Positions 1 to 12,352 of a DNA stretch of 64,000 nt are shown piece by piece. This DNA is from Acanthacorydalis orientalis. Lineage: Eukaryota; Arthropoda; Insecta; Megaloptera; Corydalidae. A program made the translations under genes and the position numbers. The stretch lies in the NCBI GenBank assembly GCA_034766995.1, contig CM068317.1:7472501-7536500 (forward strand). Direction: 5' to 3'. The notes under the pieces were generated by a model. It searched no databases. It was not told the DNA's origin and saw only the letters and a program-made list of their open reading frames with translations. How positions within the stretch are numbered: position 1 is the first letter of the stretch; each line of letters opens with the position of its first letter.

Positions 1-168
1 TTGAACACTTCAATATTTAAATTTTCATTAAAATGATTTTCAAATAAAAGTATGAGCTTCGAATTAATATTATATTTAATTTTTTACCCATAAATCCAAA
101 TAATATTGAATAATATATTACTGAATCTAAATTTGTATCAACATAGACTCCATTTACCGAAGGTAATA

Positions 169-728
169 TTAATTTGGTAGAAAAATAATGGCGGTTCATC
201 CACCCATTTGTCAAGTTTTTTGATTTCCTAGCTGTTTTAAGTGGTCCAGAACTATTGGATGACTAACGCCTGTTTTGTGTAAGCTCTTGAATTGTTATGT
301 GTTGTTCTGATTCAACTAACTCCTTCAGTTGTTCGTTATGGATTGAAGAAGGACGTCCGCAACCTTCTTCATCTTCAAGGCTTTTGTCCCTAGCACGAAA
401 TTTTTAGAACCACCATTGCACCGTACGTTCCTTAACAGTACCCACATCAAAAGAATCGTTTAGTTCACGAGCAGTTTCTGCTATTTTACCACCCGTTTTG
501 AACTCATACAAAAAAATTAGTCTTATTTGTTTCTTTTCCATCTTTAATTAAATACCCTAAACTTGCAGTAAAATTAACAATTAAACCAATATCAATATTA
601 CTAAAATGCAGAGCGAAAAATACACTTTAAAATGAAATTAACAAGAACACGATGAAATGACACTTTCATTAAAAAAATTTAAGTTAGGATTCAGGAAACA
701 AACAGATATAATTTTTCTACCAACTTAA
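169..728 (-). mobile_element. Group A mariner-like element, internally deleted
   Basis: A short non-autonomous mariner copy of about 560 bp. The left ITR (TTAATTTGGTAGAAAAATAA) and the right ITR (reading TTAAGTTGGTAGAAAAATTA inward on the minus strand) are imperfect inverted repeats. They are flanked by TA at 167-168 and 729-730, the duplicated target site of mariner. The transposase start lies near the right end, so the element reads on the minus strand. Only the N-terminal third of the transposase survives. It then runs straight into the 3' ITR, so the catalytic domain is absent. The copy at 15824 has nearly the same architecture. Confidence 0.88.
200..541 (-). pseudogene. Mariner transposase N-terminal fragment
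   Basis: Reading starts with ATG at 541 (MEKKQIRLIFLYEFKTGG) and gives the paired helix-turn-helix DNA-binding region: a segment ending ERTVQWWF, then an acidic linker (SLEDEEGCGRPSS), then the second helix-turn-helix ending near LKTARKSK. A stop replaces the residue after QWWF, and there is at least one frameshift near the end. The DD34D catalytic domain, normally about 200 further residues, is missing. In the mariner family this N-terminal part binds the ITRs; this fragment cannot make an active enzyme. Confidence 0.85.
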
Positions 729-1192
729 TATATTAACAATTTTTCTCACATATAATCATAATTATAATAAAAAAATCTCAGAATACATTTATTGTATTCA
801 AAGTTTATTTTTTTAACCGGTTATACAATATTTGAAGGATTAACTTATTAATCGTTTAAAAAAATATGTCACTAATTCAAAATGATGTTATATTAACCTG
901 TTTTTAGATTTTAATCTGAGTTTAATTGAACCTGAGCTTATTATTTCTATTAAAACTCTGCAAAATTTTATTTTTTTTATATTGATAGCTTCCACATAAC
1001 TTTTTTCATCATTATAGTTTTCGACAGAAGAGTAAGATTCATGTTCATAAATAAATTACTCTATACAAAAAAATGTTTTTCTTATCTGTCAATTAATAAA
1101 TATTTTTATTGAAAAAACATTTAGAGCTGTAAATATGATTCATTTTTGTTAATTTAACAAGTTATACATAGATACATTATTTTATATTATAA

Positions 1193-1199
<7 letters not shown>

Positions 1200-1225
<26 letters not shown>
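1200..1225. repeat. (TA)n microsatellite
   Basis: About 12 uninterrupted TA units, preceded by TACATACA. Confidence 0.95.
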
Positions 1226-1230
<5 letters not shown>

Positions 1231-1836
1231 TTAAATGAAATAAAATATTACCTAAATAAAAAAGATACGTAAATCAAATATAAAAGTGAGTTTCTCATGA
1301 CAAAAGTAATTCAGAACACAATTTTTGTATTTCTAGTAAACTAGAAAGATATTTTTTTATCTAATGAAAGTTGACATACGTTATAAAATTGGATATAAAC
1401 ATATGGTATATTATTCTAGACATTCCAACCACCTCACTTATGTACATATGAATAAATGTTAACAATATCAAATCAGTAACATGTAAAATATATTACAGTG
1501 TTATTTAAAATTGTATTAATTTGATTTAAAGGCACATAGATTTAAAATAAACTTTTTTTATAATCTAAATTATTTAAAGAACTAATGAAGTTACCATGTC
1601 AATGAATAATAATAAAAATGTTAATTCAAATTTGAAATGAAGAGGTATTTTTAAAATTTTCAATATTTTTTATTCATTAATAATCATTATTTTTTAATTA
1701 AAAATAGTCTATAATAGTAAAAAGGACGTTCAAGAAGTTTGGTCGTCGTTATTTGAGACAGAAAAATAATTATTGAGATTTTGTTACCAGAGTACTTCAT
1801 TTTCAATGTTGCAATTTAAAAAGGTAAAGGAATTTT

Positions 1837-1841
1837 TATAT

Positions 1842-1907
<66 letters not shown>
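1837..1907. repeat. Compound (TC)n(TA)n microsatellite
   Basis: About 11 TC units pass directly into about 20 TA units. The TC-TA junction recurs (as GA-TA on the other strand) at 27213 and 32930. Confidence 0.95.
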
Positions 1908-1910
<3 letters not shown>

Positions 1911-3177
1911 TGTTAAAATAATCTTTTCCAAAACTCTATATAATAAAATATGAAACCAAAATAGCTAATAATGCTTGAATAGGATCTATAATTCCTACAA
2001 TTAGAAAACATCCATTTATATTTTTAGGTGTTATCATAATTAATTTCGCCATCAAAAAACAGTTTACTATATCTAAAAATATAGAGATATATATTATCAC
2101 TATAAATAAAAGAACATAATAGTATATCATTTTTGGTGATATTTTTTATAGTCTCTATGAGAACATTATGTTATTTAGTATCAATTCCCTTAACATTAAT
2201 TTCATAAAATATACGACTTACAAAAATAATGTGTAGAAGAAACCTGAGATATAGTTGCTTGTATATATTTCGAAATTCATAAATATTAATATATATTTTT
2301 TGTACATACAATATATTATGCTTTTAATAAAATATTTTTTAAAGGAAAATTGTACAAGACAGTATATCTAATAATCACTATGAAATAGATTATTCATTAA
2401 TATAAGGATATACAATGAACATAGTTCATTTTTATTAGAAATTATTAGTTTTTATATTTTTTTTTAATAACGTGCTTATTTAAAAGTCATTGTTCACAGA
2501 AATCATTGATTAAATTACATTATTTATCTTAAATTTCATATTCTATTCGCACACACTATTATTTTATTATTATATCTAAATTTATTTTATTATCATATCT
2601 GTATTATTCTTTAAAAGACTAAACCGAATATTTTGACATCAAATTTAATCTTTTAGTAACAAAAAGTACATTTTTTGTTACTATATATAAAAATATACTC
2701 ATACATTGAACGACAAATTTGAAATTTTATATAAATTAAAATTTGTAATTTTTTGAAATTCAATTAAAATAAAAAAATGTCTAAAATTGTGTGATGAATT
2801 TTATAAAAAGCACCAACGATTTTCAATTTAAAAAAAGGTTGATTCATGGTTTGATTTGATGTCTTACAGATCACAAAATCTACTATTAGTAATTAGAAAC
2901 GATGACTTGTTTCATGTATAGAACAAATGATTTTATCTAATAAATAAAGGTAAATGGATGATAAATTTCTATTTAATTGTATTAAGGTTTAGTTACTTCA
3001 AAAATACTTCTGTCACTCTAAAGAGATTCAATTTTACAGCAAAAATTTTTGAATAAAAAAAGAAAAACTGCTCAAGAAATAATTTTAATTGTTTAATAAA
3101 TAAGGAAAAACCAGAATGAATTTTTTTTCATCAATAATCCACAAAAATTAATCATTATTGACGATTTTTCATTACTA

Positions 3178-3290
3178 TTAGGTTACTGGAAATATAATTA
3201 TGGTTTATTACCTTCAAATTCAAATACATTTCTTAATTTAAGTAGTTTTAAGTGGTTTAAATTGTTGGATGACATAATACGAGTGTTTAT
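3178..3290 (-). mobile_element. Group A mariner 3'-end fragment
   Basis: Starts with a degenerate ITR (TTAGGTTACTGGAAATATAA) preceded by TA. It continues with sequence alignable to the left part of the copies at 169 and 15824, including the shared stretch around GTTTTAAGTGG and TTGGATGAC. Homology fades near 3290. It is therefore the 3' end of a minus-strand copy, truncated where the less AT-rich block at 3291 begins. Confidence 0.7.
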
Positions 3291-3601
3291 GAGAGTGTAT
3301 GCTAAAGGGAGATAAGAAATACATCGAGAATATCTGAGCTTCTTTCGAAGAGTTTCAATACATTTTGGCACTATGTGTTTATTATCCTTATCGCTCAGAA
3401 CGCTAGATATGCATGGGCAGCATATACCGACGTGCGTCCGTAACGATAAAAGTTTGGGTGGCTATTTGCAGACACGCGTCCACAAAGGTTTAAAATTAGT
3501 CTTCAGCACCTACTCAAGAATCGCACTTGTGTTGCAACTAGTAGTAAAAAGGAGCAAGACCAATAAAAGACCAATGGATCTAAAAGGACGAATCCCAATA
3601 A

Positions 3602-3605
<4 letters not shown>
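3291..3605. other. Less AT-rich block of unknown origin abutting (TA)n
   Basis: About 315 bp clearly richer in G and C than the flanks, ending with two AATAAA-like hexamers just before a (TA)24 tract. A plus-strand frame opens at 3373 and runs into the TA tract, but its translation matches nothing I know. It could be the 3' part of a retroposon with an AT tail or an unclassified repeat. It is unlikely to be a gene. Confidence 0.35.

Positions 3606-3654
<49 letters not shown>
3606..3654. repeat. (TA)n microsatellite
   Basis: About 24 TA units directly after the block at 3291-3605. Confidence 0.95.
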
Positions 3655-3658
<4 letters not shown>

Positions 3659-3820
3659 CTACTTAGAATTCTTTAAAATAATTATACAATAAAAATTAGT
3701 TTCAAACAAGATTTTTTAAATAATAAATTTTATATTATTAAGTATCCAATTGTCATATATTATCATCAGCTTCTATCATGTCAGTGCTGAATAAAGTCCT
3801 CTTTCATGACTTCATTGTCA

Positions 3821-3867
3821 TATATATATATATATATATATATATCCACATATGTATTCTATCTTGC

Positions 3868-3902
<35 letters not shown>
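3821..3902. repeat. Two (TA)n tracts with (CA)n tail
   Basis: TA units at 3821-3845 and 3869-3894, the second passing into CACACACA. A further loose TA/TACA cluster follows at about 4074-4130. Confidence 0.9.
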
Positions 3903-4136
3903 TATGTATACTATTCTTTTTTTACTGTAAAATGTATGAAGTTTTCTGTTCAGTTTTTCTTTTCAACAAATAAACCACCTACTCTTAATAACTACAGTAA
4001 CAGTTTGCAGCAAGGACTATTATTTATGATTTCTATATCTATTATTCCTTATCGTTTTAGTTAAATGTGCATATTATATATATATACATACATACATACA
4101 CAAATATATAAATACAGATATGTATATACATATCTC

Positions 4137-4427
4137 TAGCTCATTCCGTTAAAATGACCGCTTCGTAATAGGAGGGTCATGAGTGAGAATCCGGTTTACG
4201 GTTGACCATTCTCACTGATTTTTTTTGCGATTTCCGCAGTTTGCCTAGATAAATATAGTTCGAAATACCGACGAAAAAAATATTTCTCTCATTTATTACT
4301 ATGCTAGAATACGAACGGAATGACACAACAATGAAAAACTGTTCATGATAGTCAGTCGAGCGCGAATCCAGACTTCCCGTCTGGTAAGCGAATACGAACT
4401 CACTTCCTCGCATGTTTGAATCTACTG

Positions 4428-4430
<3 letters not shown>
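4137..4430 (-). mobile_element. Probable tRNA-derived SINE
   Basis: A less AT-rich block that ends abruptly at a (TA)22 tract. On the minus strand its first 80 bases look like the right half of a tRNA. A perfect 6-bp hairpin (CCAGAC-GGGAA-GTCTGG on the minus strand, 4368-4384) sits where an anticodon arm would be, and a B-box-like GGATTCGCGCTCG follows. This arrangement is typical of the head of tRNA-derived SINEs. The remainder to 4137 would be the SINE body. A minus-strand frame at 4177-4431 is open throughout but unlike any protein I recognise. No second copy is in the window, so the family is unconfirmed. Confidence 0.4.

Positions 4431-4474
<44 letters not shown>
4431..4474. repeat. (TA)n microsatellite
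   Basis: 22 TA units adjoining the probable SINE head. Confidence 0.95.
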
Positions 4475-4476
<2 letters not shown>

Positions 4477-4765
4477 GGATTGATTTAATATTTTATGTAT
4501 ATATGAAAATAACTTTTTGTGGTACTATAAGTATCTATTATTTAATGATGAAATTGCTAAAAAATAACTTTATATTACATTTAAAAAAATCCACTATTTG
4601 ACAAGAGGTAATAAAATCAAATATTGTTATTTTATTGTTTTTACTGATATATAAAATTCATGAATATGCAAAATTACTATTTTAATGTTTATTAAAAATG
4701 AACAATTTATAAAAATTTTGTGGCATGAAAATAAATGTAAATGTTATAATAAAATAACTATAAAG

Positions 4766-4766
<1 letters not shown>

Positions 4767-4802
<36 letters not shown>
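4767..4802. repeat. (TA)n microsatellite
   Basis: 18 TA units. Confidence 0.95.
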
Positions 4803-4805
<3 letters not shown>

Positions 4806-5432
4806 ATTCTTATTTTATTGAAATATCTTAATGGTTCATTAATCCACAAAATTAAATAATACACTGAATTATTGTTAAGATTGTGTATCAGACGATATAA
4901 AAGCAGTTTAAATTTATTTTAATCTTTGATAATAAATAAATAGCATTCTTTATCTCTCGCACGGATTTTAAATGAAAATGGAAATATATGAAGAGTATTT
5001 TAATGCGCCTATATCAAATTACTCTGTATTTTCATCGAATGAACGTTTCAGTTTTAATCATGAGTTCCGTTAAGAACCGCTATCTTCCCTTTTCTTTACG
5101 CAATTAACTGCTCCCCTTCGTTATATTTGTTTTTTATTGCTCAGATCTTTATGACGTAATATTTAGATAATAATTTACGCAAAAATCAAACTGTTCATTA
5201 ACACTAAAGTGTTATACTTAAATCAAATCAACTTTTTGCTTAACATTCCGATTTTATGTCAAATTTTAAGTTGTAAAAGGTTAATATTTATTACCACCAA
5301 AATTGAAACAGAACCTAAATTCCTCTAGCGTCGCATTAATTTAAAGGTAGTTTTCATTTTTGAAAATGTTTATCTTTTCTAAATTAAATTTATATATTTT
5401 TTAAACATGAACTAAACTCTCTCGCTTTCTCT

Positions 5433-5434
5433 CA

Positions 5435-5520
<86 letters not shown>
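5433..5520. repeat. Compound (TC)n(CA)n(TA)n microsatellite
   Basis: Three dinucleotide arrays in series: TC, then about 11 CA units, then about 24 TA units. All three motifs in one tract is unusual even here. Confidence 0.95.
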
Positions 5521-5522
<2 letters not shown>

Positions 5523-6735
5523 TAAATATGATTTGAGAGACAGACAAGATAATATGAATTTAAGAGAGTATAAACATAAACGGAAATAAATTCTATGCTT
5601 ACTGAATAGCAAAACTATTCTAATATATCTTTACGACCAGTATTTTATGCTCTGCAAAATATTTATTACCTTAGAACAATGAACATGTTCAAGTTCTGAA
5701 TTACGAGATTTTATCTCTTTATTAAGAAATATTTCGTCTTTGTCTTGACTGACACTTTGGTCTTAACGTTAAGAATAAAAACAGATAATGGAGATTGATC
5801 TTGAGTAAATCATTGGAAAATATATGATCTATACAGTACTTAATAATAAATTATATAAATATAATAAAACATGTGAATAGATTTAATTACTTGAGTAAAA
5901 CATTGAATAAATCATTAGAATTCAGTGATTTCATAAAATAAATGTAATTGTAAAATAGTTTACTGAGATTTTATATAATTGAATTAGTATTTAATTGAAA
6001 AGTCAAGTATTATAAACTTGTAAATTCTAATAATTAATTAAACTTCAAATGAAATACCAACTTAGTTAACATTTAATTTTAAGGAGAATAATTTAAATGA
6101 AATATTTAATATAGGAACTATTCTACTAGTATACTGGTTAGTTATTATAAACTAAATCACAAATTTTTGATGATTTTCTAACATATAACAATCTCATAAC
6201 TGTCTTATGAACAGTCATTATTTTAATAAAGGTTTATATTATTTTAATAACCATTATTGTCATTTTAAAAACACAAAGGTCTATGCAAAGAAGTTAATCT
6301 TTTTAAATAAACGAAAAGGTTTTTTATTACATGTTTTAATTATACTTTAAATAAAATTGCATATATTATGAAACTAGTTACCGTTTTGAATATTATCATA
6401 ATTATTATTTCAATCACAAACCAATAATAATAGATAATTGCTACTTTTTTATATTTTTTCATGTTTGTTGGTTACCATATGAAAAAAAAATCGTTCAATG
6501 GATGATCCCTTGTCTTCACATATAAATTGATCTCAAACAGTTGCACCATTCATCAATGTTTCTATCGATCTCATATATTTGTTAATTAGACAGTTTCAAT
6601 TAAATTTTGATTTAAACATTCAATATTTGGAGATCTGTTTGTATAAGACATATATTCCGAAATCAATCATTATAATTTGTAATTCAGTAGATTGAGATCT
6701 CTATGAAGTAAAATAAATGTTCTACTCTTATAAAA

Positions 6736-6738
<3 letters not shown>

Positions 6739-6799
<61 letters not shown>
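6739..6799. repeat. (TA)n microsatellite
   Basis: About 30 uninterrupted TA units. Confidence 0.95.
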
Positions 6800-6802
<3 letters not shown>

Positions 6803-7219
6803 ATCATAACTATTTTGTTTTTGGTTTGTCTAGATAAAAAATGTCTTTAAAAAATGCATAATTGAATCGATCATTTCAAATACTACATAAGTCAGAATTT
6901 AAATTTTACAGGATTCAATAAAAACTGCATAACACAAAAGTGATAAGATTTTTTAAGATCTTCTTTGTTAATATGTTTTTTAGAGGTCTCTAATTTGTTA
7001 GTTACTTAATAGTTGCTGTTCTATGAAGTCAAAGTATAAAAAAATCAAAGTAAATTGTTTTGATCCATGTTTTTTTTTGCACAGTATAGTAATAAATGCA
7101 TAATAAGTTCAAAAAGATATATTATATTTAATTCTTTTTCTAAAAAATAATATATTATAGTACACAAATATGTATTTCGCTTATAATCTATAATATTAAG
7201 GTGCATATTTATATTCGCC

Positions 7220-7960
7220 ATCGGATTCTAGCAGAGTTCTTCTATTTCTTTGGTTGGCCAGCTAAATATTACCTTATAAAATGACATATGCTTATCCAAA
7301 ATGCTATTTTTCACTTGTTTTAAGTCGTCTATTTTTGAATACTTTATCGAAATTTTCGATCAATATGCCTTCTCAAATGCAAGTGTCATCACAGCTGTAG
7401 TATGTTCTAGTAGCTGGAATATTTTTTTAATGAATCATCTCTGAATTCATCAGTGTCCAACATCCCAGCTTCATTATCATCATATTGAAAGCTCATGTTG
7501 TTGAAGAAAGAAATGTTTTTTTTCTGGTTTTTCGGAACTTTTCTCCCATAAGACTCAGTTGATAAACAGTTTTCTTTTTGTAAAACGGAGGACCCGTTTT
7601 CTAAACTATTTTACTTCTTTTACTGAAAATTTTATGCAGGATTGAGTAATCACATTATCGTTTTCTTTGGCACATATATAAACGATCATGTCTTTGTATA
7701 TTTTTTTATAACTCCAAAATCACGGTCATTAGTTAAAAAAGAATGACCAACTTCGACAGCTAGGCACAACGTGAATAATATAATTTTTACGCTGACTATG
7801 AGGTTATTCTCAAGAATCTATTTCGACAAAAAACAATTTTGAAAAAAATCACTACTTCTGCAGTTTTTGAAATGATCGATTCAATTGGTTTTTGAATAAA
7901 ATTGTATTTAATTCATGTATAGCTTTCTCTACAAAACCTTTTTGATTAAAAGTCATAATA
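7220..7960 (-). pseudogene. Decayed DUF7869-like (transposon-associated) gene
   Basis: On the minus strand, around 7712-7772, the translation gives LAVEVGHSFLTNDRDFGVIK followed by YTKT, a stop and SFIYVP. The run GHSFLxxDRDFGxIxK is the hallmark of a large repetitive protein family in arthropods (DUF7869), whose members look transposon-derived. Further downstream (about 7440-7560) comes a lysine-rich part and NNMSFQYDD, in the place where that family has its basic segment and aromatic Y motif. Another open piece at about 7220-7400 reads AVMTLAFEKAY. Many stops and frame changes separate the pieces, so it is dead. The family assignment rests on memory of the motif. Confidence 0.5.
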
Positions 7961-8699
7961 TTTTAATCTCTTTTTCATAGAAAGACTACATGTTTATAGA
8001 CATTCTCTTAGTAAATCACTAGTGATAATATTTGAAAATGAAAAACTTCTTTACATATTTTATAAAAACTATCATTTATTTTAATAAATTTTTCTTCCAA
8101 AGTATTTTTCTTCTAATTCAACGAAACATATTCTGTTTTTGAAGAAATAATCGTTTCAATGTTTCAACTCTAACTGTTGTCAACTCTGCAGTTATATCCG
8201 GTTATTATTTTGTAAGCAATTAACTTTATATAATTATTATTATTCAAAGACATTTACAAAATCTTTTATGAAATATTCATTTCATGCAACATAATTTTCT
8301 GTTCATTTAATGGATTTCAGTATATGGCTTAAACCGTGCATAATGGACTAATCTTTTACAATTAATTATTTCTGTGATATCGTTGAAAATTTGAATATTA
8401 CAATAAACAAATATTAAATTTATTTCAACTTTTTTAAAAAAAACTAACCATTGCACTTAGTTATATTCCAATTTTATAGCGTGTAATTATTGAGATAATA
8501 TTTTATTTATGTCTCTTTTTATGAGTGTCTTATTTATAAAAACACTTCAGACTAACAGTTTTCTGTTATCAATATAACATATGCTTTGGTTATTATAGGA
8601 ATAATATATTCAATATTGTACTATATTGATGTATCTATAAATAACTAGAAATAAAGTTTTATATTTTCATTGCATGTGTGCAGGGAATGCTTTCCGTTT
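7961..8699. other. AT-rich sequence without recognisable gene
   Basis: I see no coding frame, repeat or structural motif here. Confidence 0.5.
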
Positions 8700-9120
8700 T
8701 TTTTTTTATGTAATGCGTAAGGAAATATCTCGCCCACGCAAACAAGTAAAAATAACACAATAATCAGTGAAGGAGCAGTAATGTGAATAGTGAAGAAACA
8801 GAGTTGCACAGACTAATGATGAAAATGTATACTTGTGAATATATTTTTGTTTTGATGTAAATGTTGTTGTGCACATTAACTCATTCCGAGTTACTACTGT
8901 GACCGTTTCATCTGGAAATACGTCGTACAACATCGACCGTACCCGTCACTGTGGTTTATGGCATGTTTTTAACGTTATATGGCCGTCATTTACAGTCGTC
9001 AGAATTTTTCCTCCCTTGTTTCGCGTTATATCTGAAGCTCTGAAGGATTACGGTTTGAAGAAAAAGTCATTCGGGCAACGTTTTATAGATCATACGACAA
9101 TTGTTTTGAAACAATTATGA
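8700..9120. other. Less AT-rich island, unassigned
   Basis: A compositional island with several CG dinucleotides. Two frames overlap in opposite directions: a plus frame at 8869-9120 (83 codons, ending SFGQRFIDHTTIVLKQL) and a minus frame at 8706-8933. Neither resembles a known protein, and no convincing splice site decides between them. It may be an exon remnant, a conserved regulatory element or an old repeat. It stands out more than chance frames elsewhere because it is not built on a microsatellite. Confidence 0.3.
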
Positions 9121-9426
9121 GTTTTATATTTATTTTGAAATTGTTCATTAACTATTATGTTGGTAATTATGTGTTCTGTATCAATTTTTGCATTTTATTA
9201 CGTCGTCGAAACCTTTTCATCGTTTTATGTCATAATAGAAATGAAATATTTTTATTAATATTTTGTTGATGTGAAATTTTCACTTAAAATTATGACGGCT
9301 TGAATTGGGATTCATATTTTATATTTATCGTAAAAATGCAATAAAAATCTTTGACTTATTTATTTCATTACGGATACACAATGAAGCTGATTAGGTCAAT
9401 TTTATTTTCTATCACTTCTTTCTCTT

Positions 9427-9428
9427 TA

Positions 9429-9491
<63 letters not shown>

Positions 9492-9494
9492 GCG

Positions 9495-9535
<41 letters not shown>
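9427..9535. repeat. Long interrupted (TA)n microsatellite
   Basis: About 110 bp of TA units broken by TACA, TATG and one GCG interruption. It reads as alternating Tyr-Ile in several frames on both strands, which explains the two open frames here. Confidence 0.95.
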
Positions 9536-10866
9536 GTTTGATTAAAAGTTTTTTTCTCAATATATTTCTTATATTGAAATATTTTTAATAAGAAATACAT
9601 ATTTTTTCTTTGACTACATTGCTTGGAATAATATGTATAAATTTGACTGTCATATTTACAATTCTTCTCATTCTTTTTAATTCTTTATATACAAATAATT
9701 CTGTTCTTTTATCATATTTAGCCAAACTGTAGTATAAAATTGAATATATAATAAGTTAATTTGGAATATAAACTTTTATTTTATTAATAAAACAAAAAAT
9801 ATATCCTAGCAGCTAGTCTGAATTAAAAATTATGAAATTTTGTAAATCATTAGTTATAATTGAATATAAACAAATATTGGTTCAGTTCTTTAATATATGT
9901 GTTTCCAGTCTTAACTGATTTATAATTTTTACCGATGTACATTTTAATTTTGAATTAATCTTTTTTAATCTTGTATTTAAGTTTTTTGATTACAAAAATC
10001 AAATAAAAAACATCTGCCTTATATTAACGTGCAAACCCATCAAATCTCCGAATTTTAATATACGAGTATGATCACAATATCTTATATTCTTAACTAGTTA
10101 TTAATTCTTAACTATTTATTTATAGACTATTTTATTATATTTATCTTATCAAATCAAGATTCAATAATTTTAGCAGTTCTGTTTCTATTGTGTTTTATTA
10201 TTAAATCAATATTTTAAACAATTGGATACATTATTTATCTAGGTTTAAATAAGGGATAATTCAAACCCAAGTGTATAATCAGATATTATCTGTGTTCGAA
10301 ACTTGATTATTTTAGTTATTTATGTGTTCTCAAATCCCAAATATTTATTCATTCTAGTGCAAAATAAATTCAAGCATATAGTTTCTTCTTAATTATTTCT
10401 TTTTGACATTTTGTAAAAAATGAAGTAGATTCAAATTTACAAGTATTTGTTTTAAAATTATACTTTATAACAAAATAATAATTATATGTTTTTATACATG
10501 AGATCCTTTTGGTTTATCTTGGTCGGGGTTTTCTAGTAGATCACTTCAATTTCTATTTTCCATTAGTAGTTTTGACACGTTTATTTTTTTCAAGTAGAAT
10601 TAAGATTAATTAGATAATATTAATCTAAAATCTACCTAAATATGGTACATGTGCCGAAAATAATAATGGAAAGTAAATGGAAGCTGATCCGAAAAGACGA
10701 AAATAGAAAGGTCAATAGTTATTCTCTTGATTTAATAATAAAAACCATATGTAAATTGCATTCAGAAATACGATTACAAATTACGTTTAAAATTAGAATG
10801 ATTAATAATTTACATATTTTGCTTAATAATTACTTTTTCAAAATTATTTTCATCAGATATTAAGAA

Positions 10867-10870
<4 letters not shown>

Positions 10871-10907
<37 letters not shown>
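10871..10907. repeat. (TA)n microsatellite
   Basis: About 18 TA units. Confidence 0.95.
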
Positions 10908-10909
<2 letters not shown>

Positions 10910-11381
10910 TTATATATAAATATGTAGCACAATAACATTTTTTTATTCGAAATAATTTTAATTACATTTCATGAAAAAATTATATTAAAAAATTTACAAA
11001 TAAAATAATATATATGATTAGTTATAGAAAACTCCCGGAAACTCATCTATTTATACAATTATTAGACACAAAAAAATATATTATTTAATATAAAAAGAAA
11101 TAAACTTCATATAAAAAAGTTATTTGTTTTATATGCGTTATTATTAATTTAAAAAAAACAGCTTTGTAACAGTCTCATGATATTTTTAACAGTTTTCGCT
11201 AATTTCATTAAAAGTTTCTTAAAGCATTCATAAATCTGTAGGCCGAGTCATTCGTGCGTTTAGTCAAGTTCTGATCAAGGAAGTTTATAAAAAATATTCT
11301 GAAATGCGTACTTTGATAAAATAAAAATTAGTTTTAAACAGGAATGATTTATTTTAAGATTTTATATCTATCTTTCTATAT

Positions 11382-11385
<4 letters not shown>

Positions 11386-11413
<28 letters not shown>
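11386..11413. repeat. (TA)n microsatellite
   Basis: 14 TA units. Confidence 0.93.
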
Positions 11414-11418
<5 letters not shown>

Positions 11419-12087
11419 TATAATGACAAAAAAGAATAATTTAAAAAAAATGTATCAAAGCCTTTATTCACTTTACTCACAAAAAATATCTTATTACAAT
11501 TTCAGAAAAAGAGTCAGAATAATATTCAAACTTTTTTACATAATTCTAAACTATTAATAAGAACGCTAATAAAGTTATTAATTTTCAAGCTTTTTTTCTG
11601 AAATTAAGCACGTTTTATTTTACATTACAGTTTATTATTAAATAATATATAAAAATGGTTAATTACATAATATATTATGAAATACATTATGTATATATCA
11701 CGTTTATAATTTGAACAATATTAATTTATTTGTCATTATACTGCTATTTTATGTATCCATGAAATCAATTTTGAATTATACAAATATGTTGTTATTTAAA
11801 TTAAATTTATATTAATATTTGTGTTAATATATTTAGGATTAAACCACACTAAAATAATAATTATATCTTCAGATGGAATAAATATTCATAGTCTAGTGGT
11901 TTTACAATATTATTAATTGAATTCGAATTGTTTACAAATTAAGAAGATTAAATTTAGATAACAAGCTTTATTATACATTAATTAAATATTGATAAATAAA
12001 CAACATCAAAAAAAAACAAATAATTTAATAATCATACATTATAGAGCCAAAATTTATTTAGTCAAGAACAATTAAAACATAGTCAAG

Positions 12088-12088
<1 letters not shown>

Positions 12089-12127
<39 letters not shown>

Positions 12128-12210
12128 ACATATGTATATATATATACATATATATATATACATATATATATACATATATATATATACATATATATATATA
12201 TATGTGTGTA
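12089..12210. repeat. (TA)n with higher-order TACA spacing
   Basis: A pure TA part is followed by five or six TAC interruptions spaced about 14 bases apart, giving a minisatellite-like periodicity, then a short TG tail. Confidence 0.92.
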
Positions 12211-12352
12211 TAATAATTAGATTAATATGAATGTTTATTTTCAAACAAATGTATTTGAAAACAAAGTTTATGTGAATTCATAAGTTATTCTTTTGGGTAT
12301 GAAGCAAAAAGTAAAAATAAAATTTATCCTTTTTTATTATTACTAGGGAATA

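Larger units (their letters stand above)
729..3177. other. AT-rich sequence without recognisable gene
   Basis: About 2.4 kb of very AT-rich sequence with two dinucleotide tracts. No frame looks coding. The last 40 bases (about 3138-3177) resemble the core of the AT-rich R2 repeat. I see nothing else. Confidence 0.6.
4475..7219. other. AT-rich sequence without recognisable gene
   Basis: Nothing coding is visible apart from three microsatellites listed separately. The stretch at about 4960-5180 is slightly less AT-rich but has no open frame or known motif. Confidence 0.55.
9536..12352. other. AT-rich sequence without recognisable gene
   Basis: No supported gene. A 73-codon plus frame at 10642-10863 has a basic start but the base composition of the surroundings, and I treat it as chance. 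Confidence 0.5.

Noticed and set aside
4360..4390. A tRNA gene on the minus strand
   Set aside because: Only the anticodon-like hairpin is good; acceptor, D and T arms cannot be built. A tRNA-derived SINE fits better.
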